Below are positions 1 to 8,566 of a DNA stretch of 64,000 nt, piece after piece. Positions within the stretch are counted from its first letter, which is position 1. Each line of letters starts with the position of its first letter. The stretch is from contig CAKZTZ010000006.1 in the NCBI GenBank assembly GCA_937921695.1, positions 1-64,000 of the forward strand, read 5' to 3'. The notes under the pieces are model-generated. The model was not told the origin of the DNA. It was given only the letters and a program-made list of their open reading frames with translations, and did no database searches. This DNA is from an uncultured Sulfolobales archaeon. Its GTDB lineage: Archaea; Thermoproteota; Thermoprotei_A; Sulfolobales; Acidilobaceae. The translations under genes and the position numbers were made by a program.

Positions 1-432
1 GCTAAAGCTAGAGAGGAGCTTATTTCCGAGATTATGCCTGACATCATGTTGAAACTAGCGCTAGACAAAGACTTTAGGATGTCCCTCTTAAGAGCTATAG
101 CTGGCGAGGTTGCAACCAGAGAAGACTTGAAAGAGCTCGAGAGAAACCTAAAAGAATACGTAGACAAGAGAATAGACGATATAAACAAGAGAATAGATGA
201 TATCAATAGGAGGATGGACGATATAAACAGGAGGATGGACGATATCAATAAGAGGATAGACGACCTTGATAGAAACCTGAACAGGAGGATAGACGACCTT
301 GATAGGAGCTTGAACAGGAGGATAGATGATGTTAACAGGAATGTTAGGGTGACTTTAATAGCAATACTAATGACGCTATTGGCCACAATAATCGTGCCTC
401 TAATATTGAGGGTTCTAGGGCTAATAACATAG
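1..432 (+). CDS. Membrane-anchored coiled-coil protein, 5' end outside window
   Basis: The reading frame is already open at base 1, so the true start probably lies upstream; the first ATG in the window is at 34. After an alpha-helical head of about 45 residues comes a run of four seven-residue units of the form (K/R)R(I/M)DDIN, followed by three eleven-residue units of the form RRIDDLDRNLN. The protein ends in a single hydrophobic helix of about 25 residues. This predicts a long rod held to the membrane by its C-terminus, with most of the protein probably cytoplasmic. Similar short repeat-rich coiled-coil proteins are frequent in Thermoproteota, but no function is known to me. Partial gene; function not assigned. 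Confidence 0.7.
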   Translation, partial: AKAREELISEIMPDIMLKLALDKDFRMSLLRAIAGEVATREDLKELERNLKEYVDKRIDDINKRIDDINRRMDDINRRMDDINKRIDDLDRNLNRRIDDLDRSLNRRIDDVNRNVRVTLIAILMTLLATIIVPLILRVLGLIT

Positions 433-787
433 CCTGCCACACCGCACCCCAAAGGAGCATTCAACATAGTACCACTTTCAGATAGCTAGCTGCGTTAACT
501 TAGGCTTTCATCTTCTTCCCGCCTTTACTTGAGGAGTGGGCTTGTTACAGTTTTACTATGGTGCATTTAACTAACCTTCACGGCCCCCGCTTAGTCTCTG
601 CTCACAGGGTTAATAGCATCGAATTATATATAAGTTAGCAGACCTTCTGGAACCCCTAGACTCTAGCATTTGATAGTGTGAGCTTGCAAACTTCAATGAG
701 AACCGTGAAGCCTGCCGACGCTCAAGTCTAAAGCCTAGATCGAGGCAGTAAACAGGGTACAATTATATTAGCTATGGGGGAAACCCA
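433..787. other. Intergenic stretch, no gene seen
   Basis: About 350 bases without a credible reading frame. It holds A+T-rich TATA-like stretches near 619-632 but no gene directly downstream of them, and no tRNA or clear C/D box motif. The segment 700-780 weakly resembles part of the repeat at 54134-54254, too weakly to call a copy. Confidence 0.5.
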
Positions 788-806
788 AATATATATTATT
801 TAAAGT
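788..806 (+). promoter_or_regulatory. TATA box for the exported protein at 842
   Basis: An uninterrupted A/T tract (atatatattatttaaag) sits about 36-54 bases before the start codon, the usual place for an archaeal TATA box with a leader of 10-25 bases. Confidence 0.5.
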
Positions 807-841
807 ATTTAGGTTTTGTCTGCTTTTTAAGGTGTAGCGGT

Positions 842-2530
842 GTGTTTATGCCATCTTTCCCTCTCAAGGCTCTGGTTCTGTCCATAGTTACTGTTATTCT
901 AGCTTTAGCCCCCCTGTCTTCTCTTACTTTCTGGGTTGAGAGCGGTTCTGAAGTTGTGTATTCAAGGCCTAACTATGAGGTAGTCTATAAGAATAGTTTC
1001 TTAAATGCTCTTACGGGATCTAACGAGACTAGGGTTAGGATAGAAGTTCAAGATCGCAGTGGGAGGCCAGTGGTGTTTGTAGCGCTCCTCTCAGGCCCCA
1101 CTTCTAAGGGTGTAGTTGAAGTGGGGAACATGAGCGGTAAAGGCTACGCTGTAAAACCTATAGGTAAGTATGTGTCTGAAGTTAGGAGGCTTTTGAGGGA
1201 GCTAAACTCGGACCATGAAAGTTCTGGTTTAGGAATACTAGTACTATTATCAACAATAATAGAAGAGAATGGAGAGCACTATGCCGCAGCAGACGCGGTA
1301 ACCATACCAATAATACCTGGTAAAGCAGTAGGAAAAGAAATAATAGTGAAAATAAAGTTCACCCCAATAATGAAGCATAAAATAGAAGGAAAAACCGCCA
1401 GCAAAAACAGTGAAGAACAAAGTCAAACAACACCCCCACCCACCATAACCCACTACTGCACGTACTACGAGGGGCAGGGGTTCGGGCCATACTGCTATTA
1501 CTGGAAACTAGTCGAAACCATATATGAGACGCCGTCTAACACTCCAGACTACATACCAATGGCCATAACACTCCTAGACTCCTGGACCGGAAGAGGGACC
1601 GAGTACGTTCAACATTCCTTTACGATCGCTCTAATCAAAGGTAAGGTCGAATATGTGAGTTTCACCCCAACTCTCGGGTTCCGAGATCCCGTAACGAAAG
1701 CGATAACATTTTATGTTCCAGGACCCGGCTACATTAAATATAGAGAGGAAAGCGTAACTACTGAAATACTTTATGATATACAATGTATGTTCCATTCAAA
1801 ATCCTCGCCCCATCAGAGCATTTGCTATTATCTCAAGGGACCCGGCGGTGCCGGCACAGGCTATAGGTATCTAAGTAATTTTGAGGGTGATGCTATACTT
1901 TCGACAGGACTACGCGGTAAAATGTGGCTTGCTAGATATGCTTATCTTGCAGGGTATCCAAGAATAGATAGTGGAAGCGTTCTTGACGATAAGGTTTTAT
2001 ATATGTGGATTGTGCCGCTTTTCAACGAAAACAAAAAGATAGTGTTTGACTGTGAAGTTGACGACCGCTGGGGTGATAATGCAGGGATTGCGGAGAGGAC
2101 TTTGAACTGGTTGAAAAATGCCATCAACTACAAGTATATAGATTCAAGTATAGGAGGATACCCGTTATCCGTTCTACAAATCTACATTGATTCCGGAGCG
2201 TCCTCATGGCTCGGGGCTGCCATTGCGTTGGGAGCTCTAATATTAGATATTCTCGTAACTAAGGGGGCGTTATCAGCGCTTTCTCCCGCCCTTAGAGAGA
2301 TCCTTTATGCTATCCTTCCAGGTATGGTTATGGGCCTTGAATCTGGGGAAGCAACGTCACAACTCTATCTCAATTTTGGTAAGTTTTATATACAGCTTCT
2401 CCCCTCCTATGCCTATGATTATGTGAATGCATTTTACGGTGAGATGAAAGACTCTTATATAATTAAGGCTGAAGAAAACGCTAAGAGGAGAGCACCTCTA
2501 ATGGTCTTCGTACCGCGTACCGGTGATTGA
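842..2530 (+). CDS. Large exported or membrane protein of unknown function
   Basis: A 562-residue protein starting at GTG 842 (ATG 848 is equally possible). The N-terminus has a positively charged residue followed by a hydrophobic stretch (about residues 8-28), consistent with a signal peptide or anchor. A middle section around residues 175-215 is Lys/Glu/Thr/Pro-rich with a TTPPPT-type linker, followed by an aromatic and cysteine-bearing patch (CTYYEGQGFGPYCYYW). Near the C-terminus (about 455-500) are two hydrophobic helices, suggesting a membrane hairpin before a soluble tail. The coding strand from about 1240 to 1460 is noticeably A-rich compared with the rest. I do not recognise the family. 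It sits alone between non-coding stretches in the accessory part of the window. Confidence 0.75.
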   Translation: MFMPSFPLKALVLSIVTVILALAPLSSLTFWVESGSEVVYSRPNYEVVYKNSFLNALTGSNETRVRIEVQDRSGRPVVFVALLSGPTSKGVVEVGNMSGKGYAVKPIGKYVSEVRRLLRELNSDHESSGLGILVLLSTIIEENGEHYAAADAVTIPIIPGKAVGKEIIVKIKFTPIMKHKIEGKTASKNSEEQSQTTPPPTITHYCTYYEGQGFGPYCYYWKLVETIYETPSNTPDYIPMAITLLDSWTGRGTEYVQHSFTIALIKGKVEYVSFTPTLGFRDPVTKAITFYVPGPGYIKYREESVTTEILYDIQCMFHSKSSPHQSICYYLKGPGGAGTGYRYLSNFEGDAILSTGLRGKMWLARYAYLAGYPRIDSGSVLDDKVLYMWIVPLFNENKKIVFDCEVDDRWGDNAGIAERTLNWLKNAINYKYIDSSIGGYPLSVLQIYIDSGASSWLGAAIALGALILDILVTKGALSALSPALREILYAILPGMVMGLESGEATSQLYLNFGKFYIQLLPSYAYDYVNAFYGEMKDSYIIKAEENAKRRAPLMVFVPRTGD

Positions 2531-2792
2531 ATAATAAGCCTCGGTAGGCCGGCTACCTCTTTTTCCTTCCCCTCTATTTAAGTTTTGACTGAGCGGGCTA
2601 CTAGTCTGCGTATTGTTTGATGAGCCTTGGAAGGCCTCAACTTAGACTAATCGCTCGCGAGAGCTTGAGTAAATGTTATTTGACTAGTTTATTGTTAAAC
2701 AGATTAAAGTGTAGGCTTTTATTTTACTAACTGGGTATGATGTGTGGTGACGGCTTTGAGCTCTCGTGAGGGCTATGAGATGGTTGAAAGGT
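2531..2792. other. Intergenic stretch, no gene seen
   Basis: Non-coding in all frames. It contains a perfect UGAUGA (2618-2623) and an AUGAUG (2737-2742) that resemble C boxes, but neither is followed at the right distance by a good D box, so no guide RNA is called. Confidence 0.4.
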
Positions 2793-2893
2793 CTGACCCT
2801 AGATTAGGGTTTTGCTTGTGCCCCGCCTGACCGTTCCTCTCTCATCTTCACCCCCTTCTAGGGTCTTCTGAGGATGTGAGACTGGCGGGGCCG
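2793..2893. other. Foldable non-coding segment, possible structured RNA
   Basis: Several nested inverted repeats lie back to back. A small hairpin is formed by accct and agggt (about 2796-2810). A long arm pairs gccccgcc at 2820-2827 with ggcggggc at 2884-2891. Inside that arm ctc-atcttc pairs with gaggat-gt-gag, and accc pairs with gggt. There is no open frame, and I do not see the conserved SRP RNA or RNase P RNA motifs. It may be a small RNA or an untranslated leader of the gene at 2940. Confidence 0.35.
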
Positions 2894-2939
2894 TATTTCT
2901 TATTAGGGTTCTGGGGTTTAAATTTAATCTGGTGTCTTC

Positions 2940-3125
2940 TTGTCTGGTGAGGGTTCTCTCGAGGTTGTGGAGTATAGGGGTTCTATAGTTTATGCTAGGA
3001 GGGTTAAAGATGGTCTTTTAGAATGCCCTATATGTTATAGTTTGTTTCAGACTGCTCCAGACTTGATGAGGCATATTGTAGGTCACGCTAAGGGGTATGT
3101 TGAGAAGCGTGTTGAGAAGTCTTAG
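2940..3125 (+). CDS. Small C2H2 zinc-finger protein
   Basis: A 61-residue protein starting at TTG 2940. Residues about 29-49 form a single classical C2H2 finger: Cys-x2-Cys, twelve residues, then His-x3-His, with a Phe and a Leu at the core positions. The rest is a short basic and acidic tail ending in a KRVEKS-type segment. Single-finger proteins of this size are known from crenarchaeal viruses and plasmids, where they are thought to bind DNA. An A/T-rich stretch (tttaaatttaat, about 2915-2927) lies just upstream and may be its TATA box. The neighbouring recombinase supports an integrated-element origin, which is an inference. Confidence 0.7.
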   Translation: MSGEGSLEVVEYRGSIVYARRVKDGLLECPICYSLFQTAPDLMRHIVGHAKGYVEKRVEKS

Positions 3126-3171
3126 GGGCTTGTTCTATTGTTGTTCACTGTTTTTCAGCTTTGTGTTCGCC

Positions 3172-4158
3172 TTATCTTTTCCCCCTTCTCGTGTTCTGGT
3201 TTATCCACGGCTGGTATTGGGGGTTGTATTGTGGTTGCGGGTATGGTGTGTTGTACGGCTGGTTGTAAGTGTGTATTATGGGTGTCCATGGTGTCCATTG
3301 TTGGTTGAATGTTTTCTCGTATTCCCTCTTCACATCGTCCATTGTTAGGTGTAGATAGAGTTGGGTTATTTTTATGTCGTTGTGTCCGAGGAGTTTTTGT
3401 AGTGCTGATATGTTCATACCCCTCCTTAAGGCTTCTGTGGCGAAAGTGTGTCTTAGTATGTGGGGTCTCACTTTCTCCCGGGGTATCCCGGCTTTTAGGG
3501 CTAGGCTTTTCATCCTCTTGTATAGTGCTTGATATGATATTTCTATTACTTTGTCTCCCGGCGTTTTCCCTGTTCTAACTATGTACTCGTAGAGTGCGAG
3601 CCTAGATATGGGGCCTAGGAAGACTATCCTCTGTTTCCCATATTTGCCTGTGACCCTTACTCTACCTTCAGCGAAGTCTATGTCTGAGACTTTAAGGGAG
3701 AGGAGTTCTGAAGCTCTCAGGCCCGTCTCCGCTAGGAGAGATACTATGAGGAGGTCTAGGAGATCCCTAGAGTTCTCTATAAGCTTCTCCACTTCAGCCC
3801 AGTTGAGGGCTTCGCTGAACCCTCTCCTCGAGCCCGGCACTACCGGTATATCATCGTTGACCCCGGCCCATTTAAGGAACCTTCTAACGAATATAGAGTA
3901 GTAGTGGAGGGTGGACTCGCTAATGTCCCTCCTAGTCTTCTTCATGTGGGAGAGCCACGCCATGTAATCGTCTACTGTAACTTCTCTAACGGGCTTCTCT
4001 CGGCCCGCAAAAGAAGCGAAACTGTTTAAAGCTGACCTGTACGCTTTAATAGTCTTAGAGTTCAAGCCTATAGTGTAGAGTCCGTTCACGAACATGTCGA
4101 TAGCCTCAACCAGAGGCTTAGAAGAGTCTCTAAGCTGCGGCAGAGCCCACCTAGCCAC
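3172..4158 (-). CDS. xerA: Tyrosine recombinase, XerA/phage-integrase family
   Basis: A 328-residue site-specific recombinase starting at GTG 4158. Residues about 15-95 form the SAM-like core-binding domain (typical SKTIKAYRSALNSFASF region). The catalytic domain has the first Arg in ETGLRASELL, a Lys in the beta hairpin (GKYGKQR), the HxLRH box, the LLGH box and the nucleophile Tyr in TQLYLH. All catalytic residues are present, so the enzyme should be active. Unlike typical archaeal XerA of under 300 residues, it carries an extra tail of about 45 residues rich in Pro, Gln, Tyr and Asn. It could be the chromosome-dimer XerA or the integrase of a mobile element; the neighbouring zinc-finger and RHH genes favour the latter. 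No attachment-site repeat was found. Confidence 0.88.
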   Translation of the reverse strand: MARWALPQLRDSSKPLVEAIDMFVNGLYTIGLNSKTIKAYRSALNSFASFAGREKPVREVTVDDYMAWLSHMKKTRRDISESTLHYYSIFVRRFLKWAGVNDDIPVVPGSRRGFSEALNWAEVEKLIENSRDLLDLLIVSLLAETGLRASELLSLKVSDIDFAEGRVRVTGKYGKQRIVFLGPISRLALYEYIVRTGKTPGDKVIEISYQALYKRMKSLALKAGIPREKVRPHILRHTFATEALRRGMNISALQKLLGHNDIKITQLYLHLTMDDVKREYEKTFNQQWTPWTPIIHTYNQPYNTPYPQPQYNPQYQPWINQNTRRGKR

Positions 4159-4268
4159 TTAAGAGCACCTTCCCCCTGTTTAATATGTGCCCCGCCTTCT
4201 TTCTAATAGCTGGGAGGGTAACACTGCTTAAATACCGGCCGCCACAAGCTTGTGAAGGGCTAGGAGAG

Positions 4269-4688
4269 TTGACGGGGCAGGCTTTAGGGTTGAGGAAGTT
4301 TAATAGTGTGAAAGAGCTCCTCGAACACTTAGACGGGGAGATTAACAGTTTAAAGAGTAACGTGGAAACGCTGACCGCTAGAACAGGGAGCCTTAAAGCT
4401 AGAGTTGAAGCTATAAGAAACATAGAGAAACTCCTGGGGGGAGCTTCAACTACAAGCCCTAAATACCAGGTAGTAGACTTGGGGGCGGTTAAGGTAGCTG
4501 TGAACCCGGACCCGGAACTAGAGCTGGGAGAGGTGGGGAGGGTGGTTGAAGAGTATAGAAAGAAGCTTGAAACCCTAACAAAAGTAAGGGAAAACATTTC
4601 AGCCCTCGAACCCCTAGGAGACTCCCCGTTAGAACTAGAGGTTATAGAGGAGGGCGGCGTGCCCAGGCTAATAATTATAAAGGTTTAA
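4269..4688 (+). CDS. Small coiled-coil protein of unknown function
   Basis: About 139 residues if started at TTG 4269, which directly follows an aggag motif and lies 35-40 bases after a TATA-like ttaaatac at about 4228. The open frame begins further up at ATG 4185, but that stretch overlaps the recombinase promoter region and reads poorly. Residues about 15-60 are a coiled coil with heptad Leu/Ile (ELLEHLDGEINSLKSNVETL). The C-terminal half is acidic and may form a second helical hairpin. It is the first gene of a three-gene run. No family recognised; possibly a plasmid- or virus-derived protein. Confidence 0.6.
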   Translation: MTGQALGLRKFNSVKELLEHLDGEINSLKSNVETLTARTGSLKARVEAIRNIEKLLGGASTTSPKYQVVDLGAVKVAVNPDPELELGEVGRVVEEYRKKLETLTKVRENISALEPLGDSPLELEVIEEGGVPRLIIIKV

Positions 4689-4715
4689 GCACAGCACAAG
4701 CCACGGGGGCTTTAA

Positions 4716-5036
4716 TTGAGTAGGAGAATGAAGTTCGCGAAGAGAAAAGAGGACATAGAGAAAGTGGTAGAAGAAGTGGAGAGAGCGCATGAACATGTAG
4801 AGGAGCACCATCACCACCATGACATAAACGACATCATAGTAGCCCTCCAAACGCTAGTAGAAGCCTTAAACGCTAGAACCTCAGGGCTTGAAGATAAAGT
4901 AGCGAGCCAGGGGAGGGAAATAGCCAAGATCTACAAGATACTATCCCTAATAGTTGAATCAATAGCAGCCAGGGAAGAAGAAGCAAAGAGAAAAGCAATC
5001 CTAGAAGCTCTAAAAGAGCTGGAGGAAGAAAAATGA
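4716..5036 (+). CDS. Charged coiled-coil protein with a histidine cluster
   Basis: A 106-residue protein starting at TTG 4716 (ATG 4728 also possible). Almost entirely predicted helix, very rich in Glu, Lys and Arg. Around residues 24-36 it carries a natural His-rich patch (HEHVEEHHHHHD) that could bind divalent metal. The second half (LQTLVEALNARTSGLEDKVASQ onward) is a coiled coil. It lies 27 bases after the previous gene and overlaps the next by 4 bases, so the three are probably co-transcribed. Function unknown. Confidence 0.65.
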   Translation: MSRRMKFAKRKEDIEKVVEEVERAHEHVEEHHHHHDINDIIVALQTLVEALNARTSGLEDKVASQGREIAKIYKILSLIVESIAAREEEAKRKAILEALKELEEEK

Positions 5037-5380
5037 TAAAGAGAAGAGAACACGGTAGACGCCCCAAAACAATAACAGCACGCAACACAACTAATCCCAG
5101 GAAATTCTCCCTAAAACCATCAAACATAAAGCCGGTAAGCTCGAAGATAACAATCTACGAAAAAGAAGCCCTAGACATAATAGCTGAAGAATGCAAGCTA
5201 ACAAAAAGCACCCTCATTAAAATAGCTATAGACGCACTAATAGAAAAATTCCTAAACGAGAAGATCGAAAACAATATGAAATCCAAGCTAACACCAGGCT
5301 ACAATATAATACTGGAAAGAATAATAAGCGAGGCTGAAGAAACTCTAAACAAGTGCACCAAACGCTCAACCCGCCCCTGA
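5033..5380 (+). CDS. Ribbon-helix-helix DNA-binding protein
   Basis: A 115-residue protein starting at ATG 5033, overlapping the stop of the previous gene by four bases. The N-terminal 35 residues are basic and probably disordered. Residues about 36-76 match a ribbon-helix-helix (CopG/MetJ-like) fold: a beta strand (SSKITIYEKE) followed by two helices with the family pattern around TKSTLIKIAIDALIEKFL. Such proteins act as dimeric repressors, commonly of their own operon in plasmids and toxin-antitoxin modules. Here it closes the 4269-5380 operon and may regulate it. No toxin partner is recognisable nearby. Confidence 0.7.
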   Translation: MIKRREHGRRPKTITARNTTNPRKFSLKPSNIKPVSSKITIYEKEALDIIAEECKLTKSTLIKIAIDALIEKFLNEKIENNMKSKLTPGYNIILERIISEAEETLNKCTKRSTRP

Positions 5381-5381
5381 G

Positions 5382-5406
5382 AATCCCGACGATAAAAACC
5401 GGGATT
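5382..5406. repeat. Inverted repeat just after the RHH gene
   Basis: aatcccg (5382-5388) and cgggatt (5400-5406) form a 7 bp stem with an 11-base loop starting 1 base after the stop codon. It could end or stabilise the operon transcript. The remaining bases to 5664 show no convincing gene. Confidence 0.4.
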
Positions 5407-5664
5407 TAGCCAAACGCATACCCCTCAGCCCTATATAGTGTGTGTTAGAATTTGATACGGGCAGGTGTTAAAATACTATCCTATTGAACATGTGCTTCTC
5501 GGGGCCGCATTGTGGGAGTAGTGGGTAATGTTGAGTATAATATTAGCTACGCTTATATCTTTAGGGTTCTCCAGAGTGGGAGCTCTAGTGTTGCCTTGCC
5601 CGGTCATGCTTGCCCTAGGGCTAGTTTCGTTTGCGAGGAGGTGTTTAGGGGGTTTACTTGGCGG

Positions 5665-6825
5665 CTAGTCTATCCAGTCTCCTGTTTGTATTTTTTGTGG
5701 TATGTATTGGAATGCTAGGAATTTTAGCCCCTTGCCTGCTAATGCTTCTATTTCGAGTTTTACTTTTTTCTCTAGGAACATGTTTATTTCTTTTTTCCAC
5801 TTGTTTGTTTGGAACCAGGAGTAGTTCATTAGTTCTTTGGCTCTTTTTAAGTCTCTTTCTTTGGCTTTTATTATGAAGTTTCTCCTCTCTTCTTCTGTTA
5901 GGTATGGTTTTTTGTTTTTATCTCCGAATATGTCTGTCATGGAGACTCCTAGGAATCTGGCTTTTGGTGTTGCTAGTCTTTCGCTTTCATAGCTTAGCGT
6001 TATGCTCCCCACTTTGAATACTGAGTATATGTTCCACCCGTAGGGGTCGCTGTCTGTTATAACGTATACTGGTAGGCCTAGTTCTTCGTTGAGCCTCCTG
6101 ACGAACCTTCTTGTGGCTCTGTCAGGCTGTCCGGCCCCAGTTACTAGTATGCACTTATACTGTCTCCAGAACCCTATTCTATGTAGTTGTTGGAAGACAG
6201 CGTCTTTCTCCACTACTAGGACATATTCAGCGTTATAGTCTAGGAACTCTATGAGGTCCGGGGTGGACTCTATGGCGTAAGCTCCGTGGCCGAGCCTAGA
6301 CAAGTCTATTACGTCGCCCCCACTCTTTATCCTCATATCGCCCACTACTTTGCCTTTCTCCTTGCTCAGTATTAGCATATGCTCTCTGAGCAGCCCAGTC
6401 ATAACTTCCAGGTCTCTCAAAGCAGAGTCGCTTTCAACCTGCTCGTCCCAAGTATTCTCTTCTTTTATGGAGCCTTTCAAATCCCTGAAAGTTATAGTGT
6501 GTTTACCCCTATAATACAAGTCTCTTATAGTTGGATACTCGTTCTCTACTAGGGCCTGGTAGATTATAGAGGCCATGAGCAGTGTCTGCATGAACCTCCT
6601 AGCTTCGCCCATGTCGAGCAGGTTCCTCTCGAAAACCTCCTCTCCTAGAACCAGGATGCCCTTCTCAGGATCATATATAGTGTTAGACAGTGTCCTCTTA
6701 GGTATTAGGAGTTTGGGAGGCCTAAGCCCCTCTATATCCTCTAAAACTTTCAACACATGCTCTCTCAAAGTCAGGCTAGCTTTCCTCCTAGCCTCGAAGT
6801 CCACTTTATCTATTCTAGGCTCCAA
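5665..6825 (-). CDS. top6A: DNA topoisomerase VI subunit A (Spo11-like)
   Basis: A 386-residue DNA-cleaving subunit of the type IIB topoisomerase, which relaxes and decatenates DNA with ATP. It starts at TTG 6825. The catalytic tyrosine lies in the RDLYYRG motif (Tyr 105 by analogy with Spo11), in the CAP-like winged-helix domain. The Toprim domain shows the acidic residue in VVEKDAVF (Glu 206) and the DxD pair in ITDSDPYG (Asp 258 and 260). Length is normal for the family. It lies 20 bases downstream of top6B and must share its transcript. All residues expected for activity are present. Confidence 0.95.
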   Translation of the reverse strand: MEPRIDKVDFEARRKASLTLREHVLKVLEDIEGLRPPKLLIPKRTLSNTIYDPEKGILVLGEEVFERNLLDMGEARRFMQTLLMASIIYQALVENEYPTIRDLYYRGKHTITFRDLKGSIKEENTWDEQVESDSALRDLEVMTGLLREHMLILSKEKGKVVGDMRIKSGGDVIDLSRLGHGAYAIESTPDLIEFLDYNAEYVLVVEKDAVFQQLHRIGFWRQYKCILVTGAGQPDRATRRFVRRLNEELGLPVYVITDSDPYGWNIYSVFKVGSITLSYESERLATPKARFLGVSMTDIFGDKNKKPYLTEEERRNFIIKAKERDLKRAKELMNYSWFQTNKWKKEINMFLEKKVKLEIEALAGKGLKFLAFQYIPQKIQTGDWID

Positions 6826-6845
6826 GACTATACACCCCGCTTCAA

Positions 6846-8492
6846 CTATTTCCTAGTGGTTTCAATAATGTTTCTAATAATGTCTTCGGGGCTGGGAGGC
6901 TCTTCCGTTGATCCCCTAGCTTTAGGGACGACAACATGTTTGGAGACTAGTTTAACAAGGTGTTCTACTATGTTTTTCTCCTCTTCAGGCTCTAGGGGCT
7001 TCCACTGGTCGGGGTGTTTCTCCACTATTTTGAGGCTTCTAGCTATCTCAGGTATATACTTTGAAATAGCGAGGACCCTCCTCATAGCTTCAGCCTCCCT
7101 CTCTTTAGCTGAGAGATAGCTCCTAAGCCTCCTAGCCAACTCTAATAATCCGCTTCTAATCTCAGCCTCTAGCTCGGGCACGTCGCTAATACTCTCCTTA
7201 CCGACACCCTTATAGGGGACTTTAGTGCTCGCAACATGAACTAAGACAAGGAGGGGCGCGGGGAAATCTATACCATACTGTTTCCAGTTAATCTCAGAGA
7301 CAACCTTGTAAGACACATCCTCCCTCTCCTCATATAGGAGGGGTATCTTATTAGCATATCTTAGTATGAGGGGCTCCTCTGAAGGCTGTATTGAGCCTCC
7401 ATAAGCTAGCCCCACCTCTACTATGAAAGCGTGGCCCCCATAAGCTCTAGCGGGCCTCTTAACACCCTCAACCCACTCGGGGTCATAGAGCCTCTTAATC
7501 CCCATCTCTATTAAATCCTCGCCTAGAGGGCTTAGGTGGTCGCTCCTGGGGGCTTTAAACTTAAACGTTTTCATAGAATCTACAAGGCTCACTAGTGAAT
7601 TCCCATCTCTAAGGAGGCTCTTAGGCTTCAAACTAGGCTTCAACCCTATGCTCTCCAGGAATTTCAACGCTGTAGTGCTGCCTACACTCTGAAACTCTAT
7701 TTCTAAGAGTTCCTGGAGGGTTTTAGCTTTAGTGTTGACTATTATTTGTTTCAGGGTTTCAATGTCGACCCCGTGAGGGTGGGGTTTAGCCTCTCGGGGG
7801 GGCTTAGGTATTTTCCTGGTAGTCCTCGGGAAATAAAATATTTCCCCGTCGGGAGTCTCTAGTAGTATGTCAGCGTAGGGGGCTATAACGGCCGTCCTCC
7901 TAACATACTCTATTATCCTAGGCTTAGCCCTCTGCCAGTCGCACTCTATAACTAGGGACACTCTAGTGCCGTGCCAGGAGCCTGTTTTCCTGAACTGGCC
8001 TTCTTCAACTATTATGGGCTCGTTCTTCTTCATGTCTATGAATAGTTTCTTCATATAAACATAGTTAGACCCCCTAGTAGATGATATAACCTCTACCGGG
8101 CTCCCCGTAGTAACCTGAGCGTAGAGGACTGCAGCTTTAACCCCTAAACCATACATGCCCCTAGTCTGCCTTATAATATATTTACTACTAAACAATACTC
8201 TGCCGAAAGCGTCGGGCACAATTAGAGGGGGAACCCCTATACCGTTATCCTCAACTGAAACCCTACACCAGGCCCTCTCACTATTACCGGTAACCTTCTC
8301 TATTATGATCCTCACGTCTGGGAGTATGCTGTGACCGTCAGTGGCGTCTAGAGAATTCTCTACGAGCTCCCTTACAGTCTGATAGAGGGCTCTCGCCGGG
8401 TTAGAGAACCCTGCAACCTCCCTGTACTTTGCGAAGAACTCCGCTACACTCATCTGCCTGAATTTCTCAAACTCGTTAGACACTAGAGGCAC
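6846..8492 (-). CDS. top6B: DNA topoisomerase VI subunit B (GHKL ATPase)
   Basis: A 548-residue ATPase subunit that dimerises on ATP binding and drives strand passage through the A2B2 enzyme. It starts at GTG 8492, preceded by a G-rich ribosome-binding stretch. The GHKL ATPase boxes are clear: the N box [12 protein letters not shown] (about residues 41-52), the G1 box VEDNGIGVP, and the G2 box [10 protein letters not shown] helix-two-turn-helix and a transducer domain follow. Length is close to the shorter crenarchaeal enzymes. First gene of the top6B-top6A operon; two tandem TATA-like elements lie upstream. Confidence 0.95.
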   Translation of the reverse strand: MPLVSNEFEKFRQMSVAEFFAKYREVAGFSNPARALYQTVRELVENSLDATDGHSILPDVRIIIEKVTGNSERAWCRVSVEDNGIGVPPLIVPDAFGRVLFSSKYIIRQTRGMYGLGVKAAVLYAQVTTGSPVEVISSTRGSNYVYMKKLFIDMKKNEPIIVEEGQFRKTGSWHGTRVSLVIECDWQRAKPRIIEYVRRTAVIAPYADILLETPDGEIFYFPRTTRKIPKPPREAKPHPHGVDIETLKQIIVNTKAKTLQELLEIEFQSVGSTTALKFLESIGLKPSLKPKSLLRDGNSLVSLVDSMKTFKFKAPRSDHLSPLGEDLIEMGIKRLYDPEWVEGVKRPARAYGGHAFIVEVGLAYGGSIQPSEEPLILRYANKIPLLYEEREDVSYKVVSEINWKQYGIDFPAPLLVLVHVASTKVPYKGVGKESISDVPELEAEIRSGLLELARRLRSYLSAKEREAEAMRRVLAISKYIPEIARSLKIVEKHPDQWKPLEPEEEKNIVEHLVKLVSKHVVVPKARGSTEEPPSPEDIIRNIIETTRK

Positions 8493-8566
8493 CCCCGCCC
8501 CATGTTTCCTTATGGTTTACTTTATACAGTGTTAGGGCCCCCACATGCTATAGTTTAACTTTAGCC

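Noticed and set aside
700-780. Third copy of the 120 bp repeat
   Set aside because: Only one short block resembles copy B; the order of the other blocks is not found.
2618-2680. C/D guide RNA from the perfect UGAUGA at 2618
   Set aside because: No CUGA follows within 60 bases, so a C/D pair cannot be formed.
2737-2796. C/D guide RNA with AUGAUGU and CUGA 60 bases apart
   Set aside because: The inner C' and D' boxes are poor and the spacing between them is irregular.
3097-3578. Plus-strand open frames opposite the recombinase
   Set aside because: They are antisense shadows with skewed Cys/Val/Leu composition and no start signals.
5512-5876. Plus-strand frames opposite the end of top6A
   Set aside because: Low-complexity hydrophobic translation and overlap with the strongly supported top6A gene.
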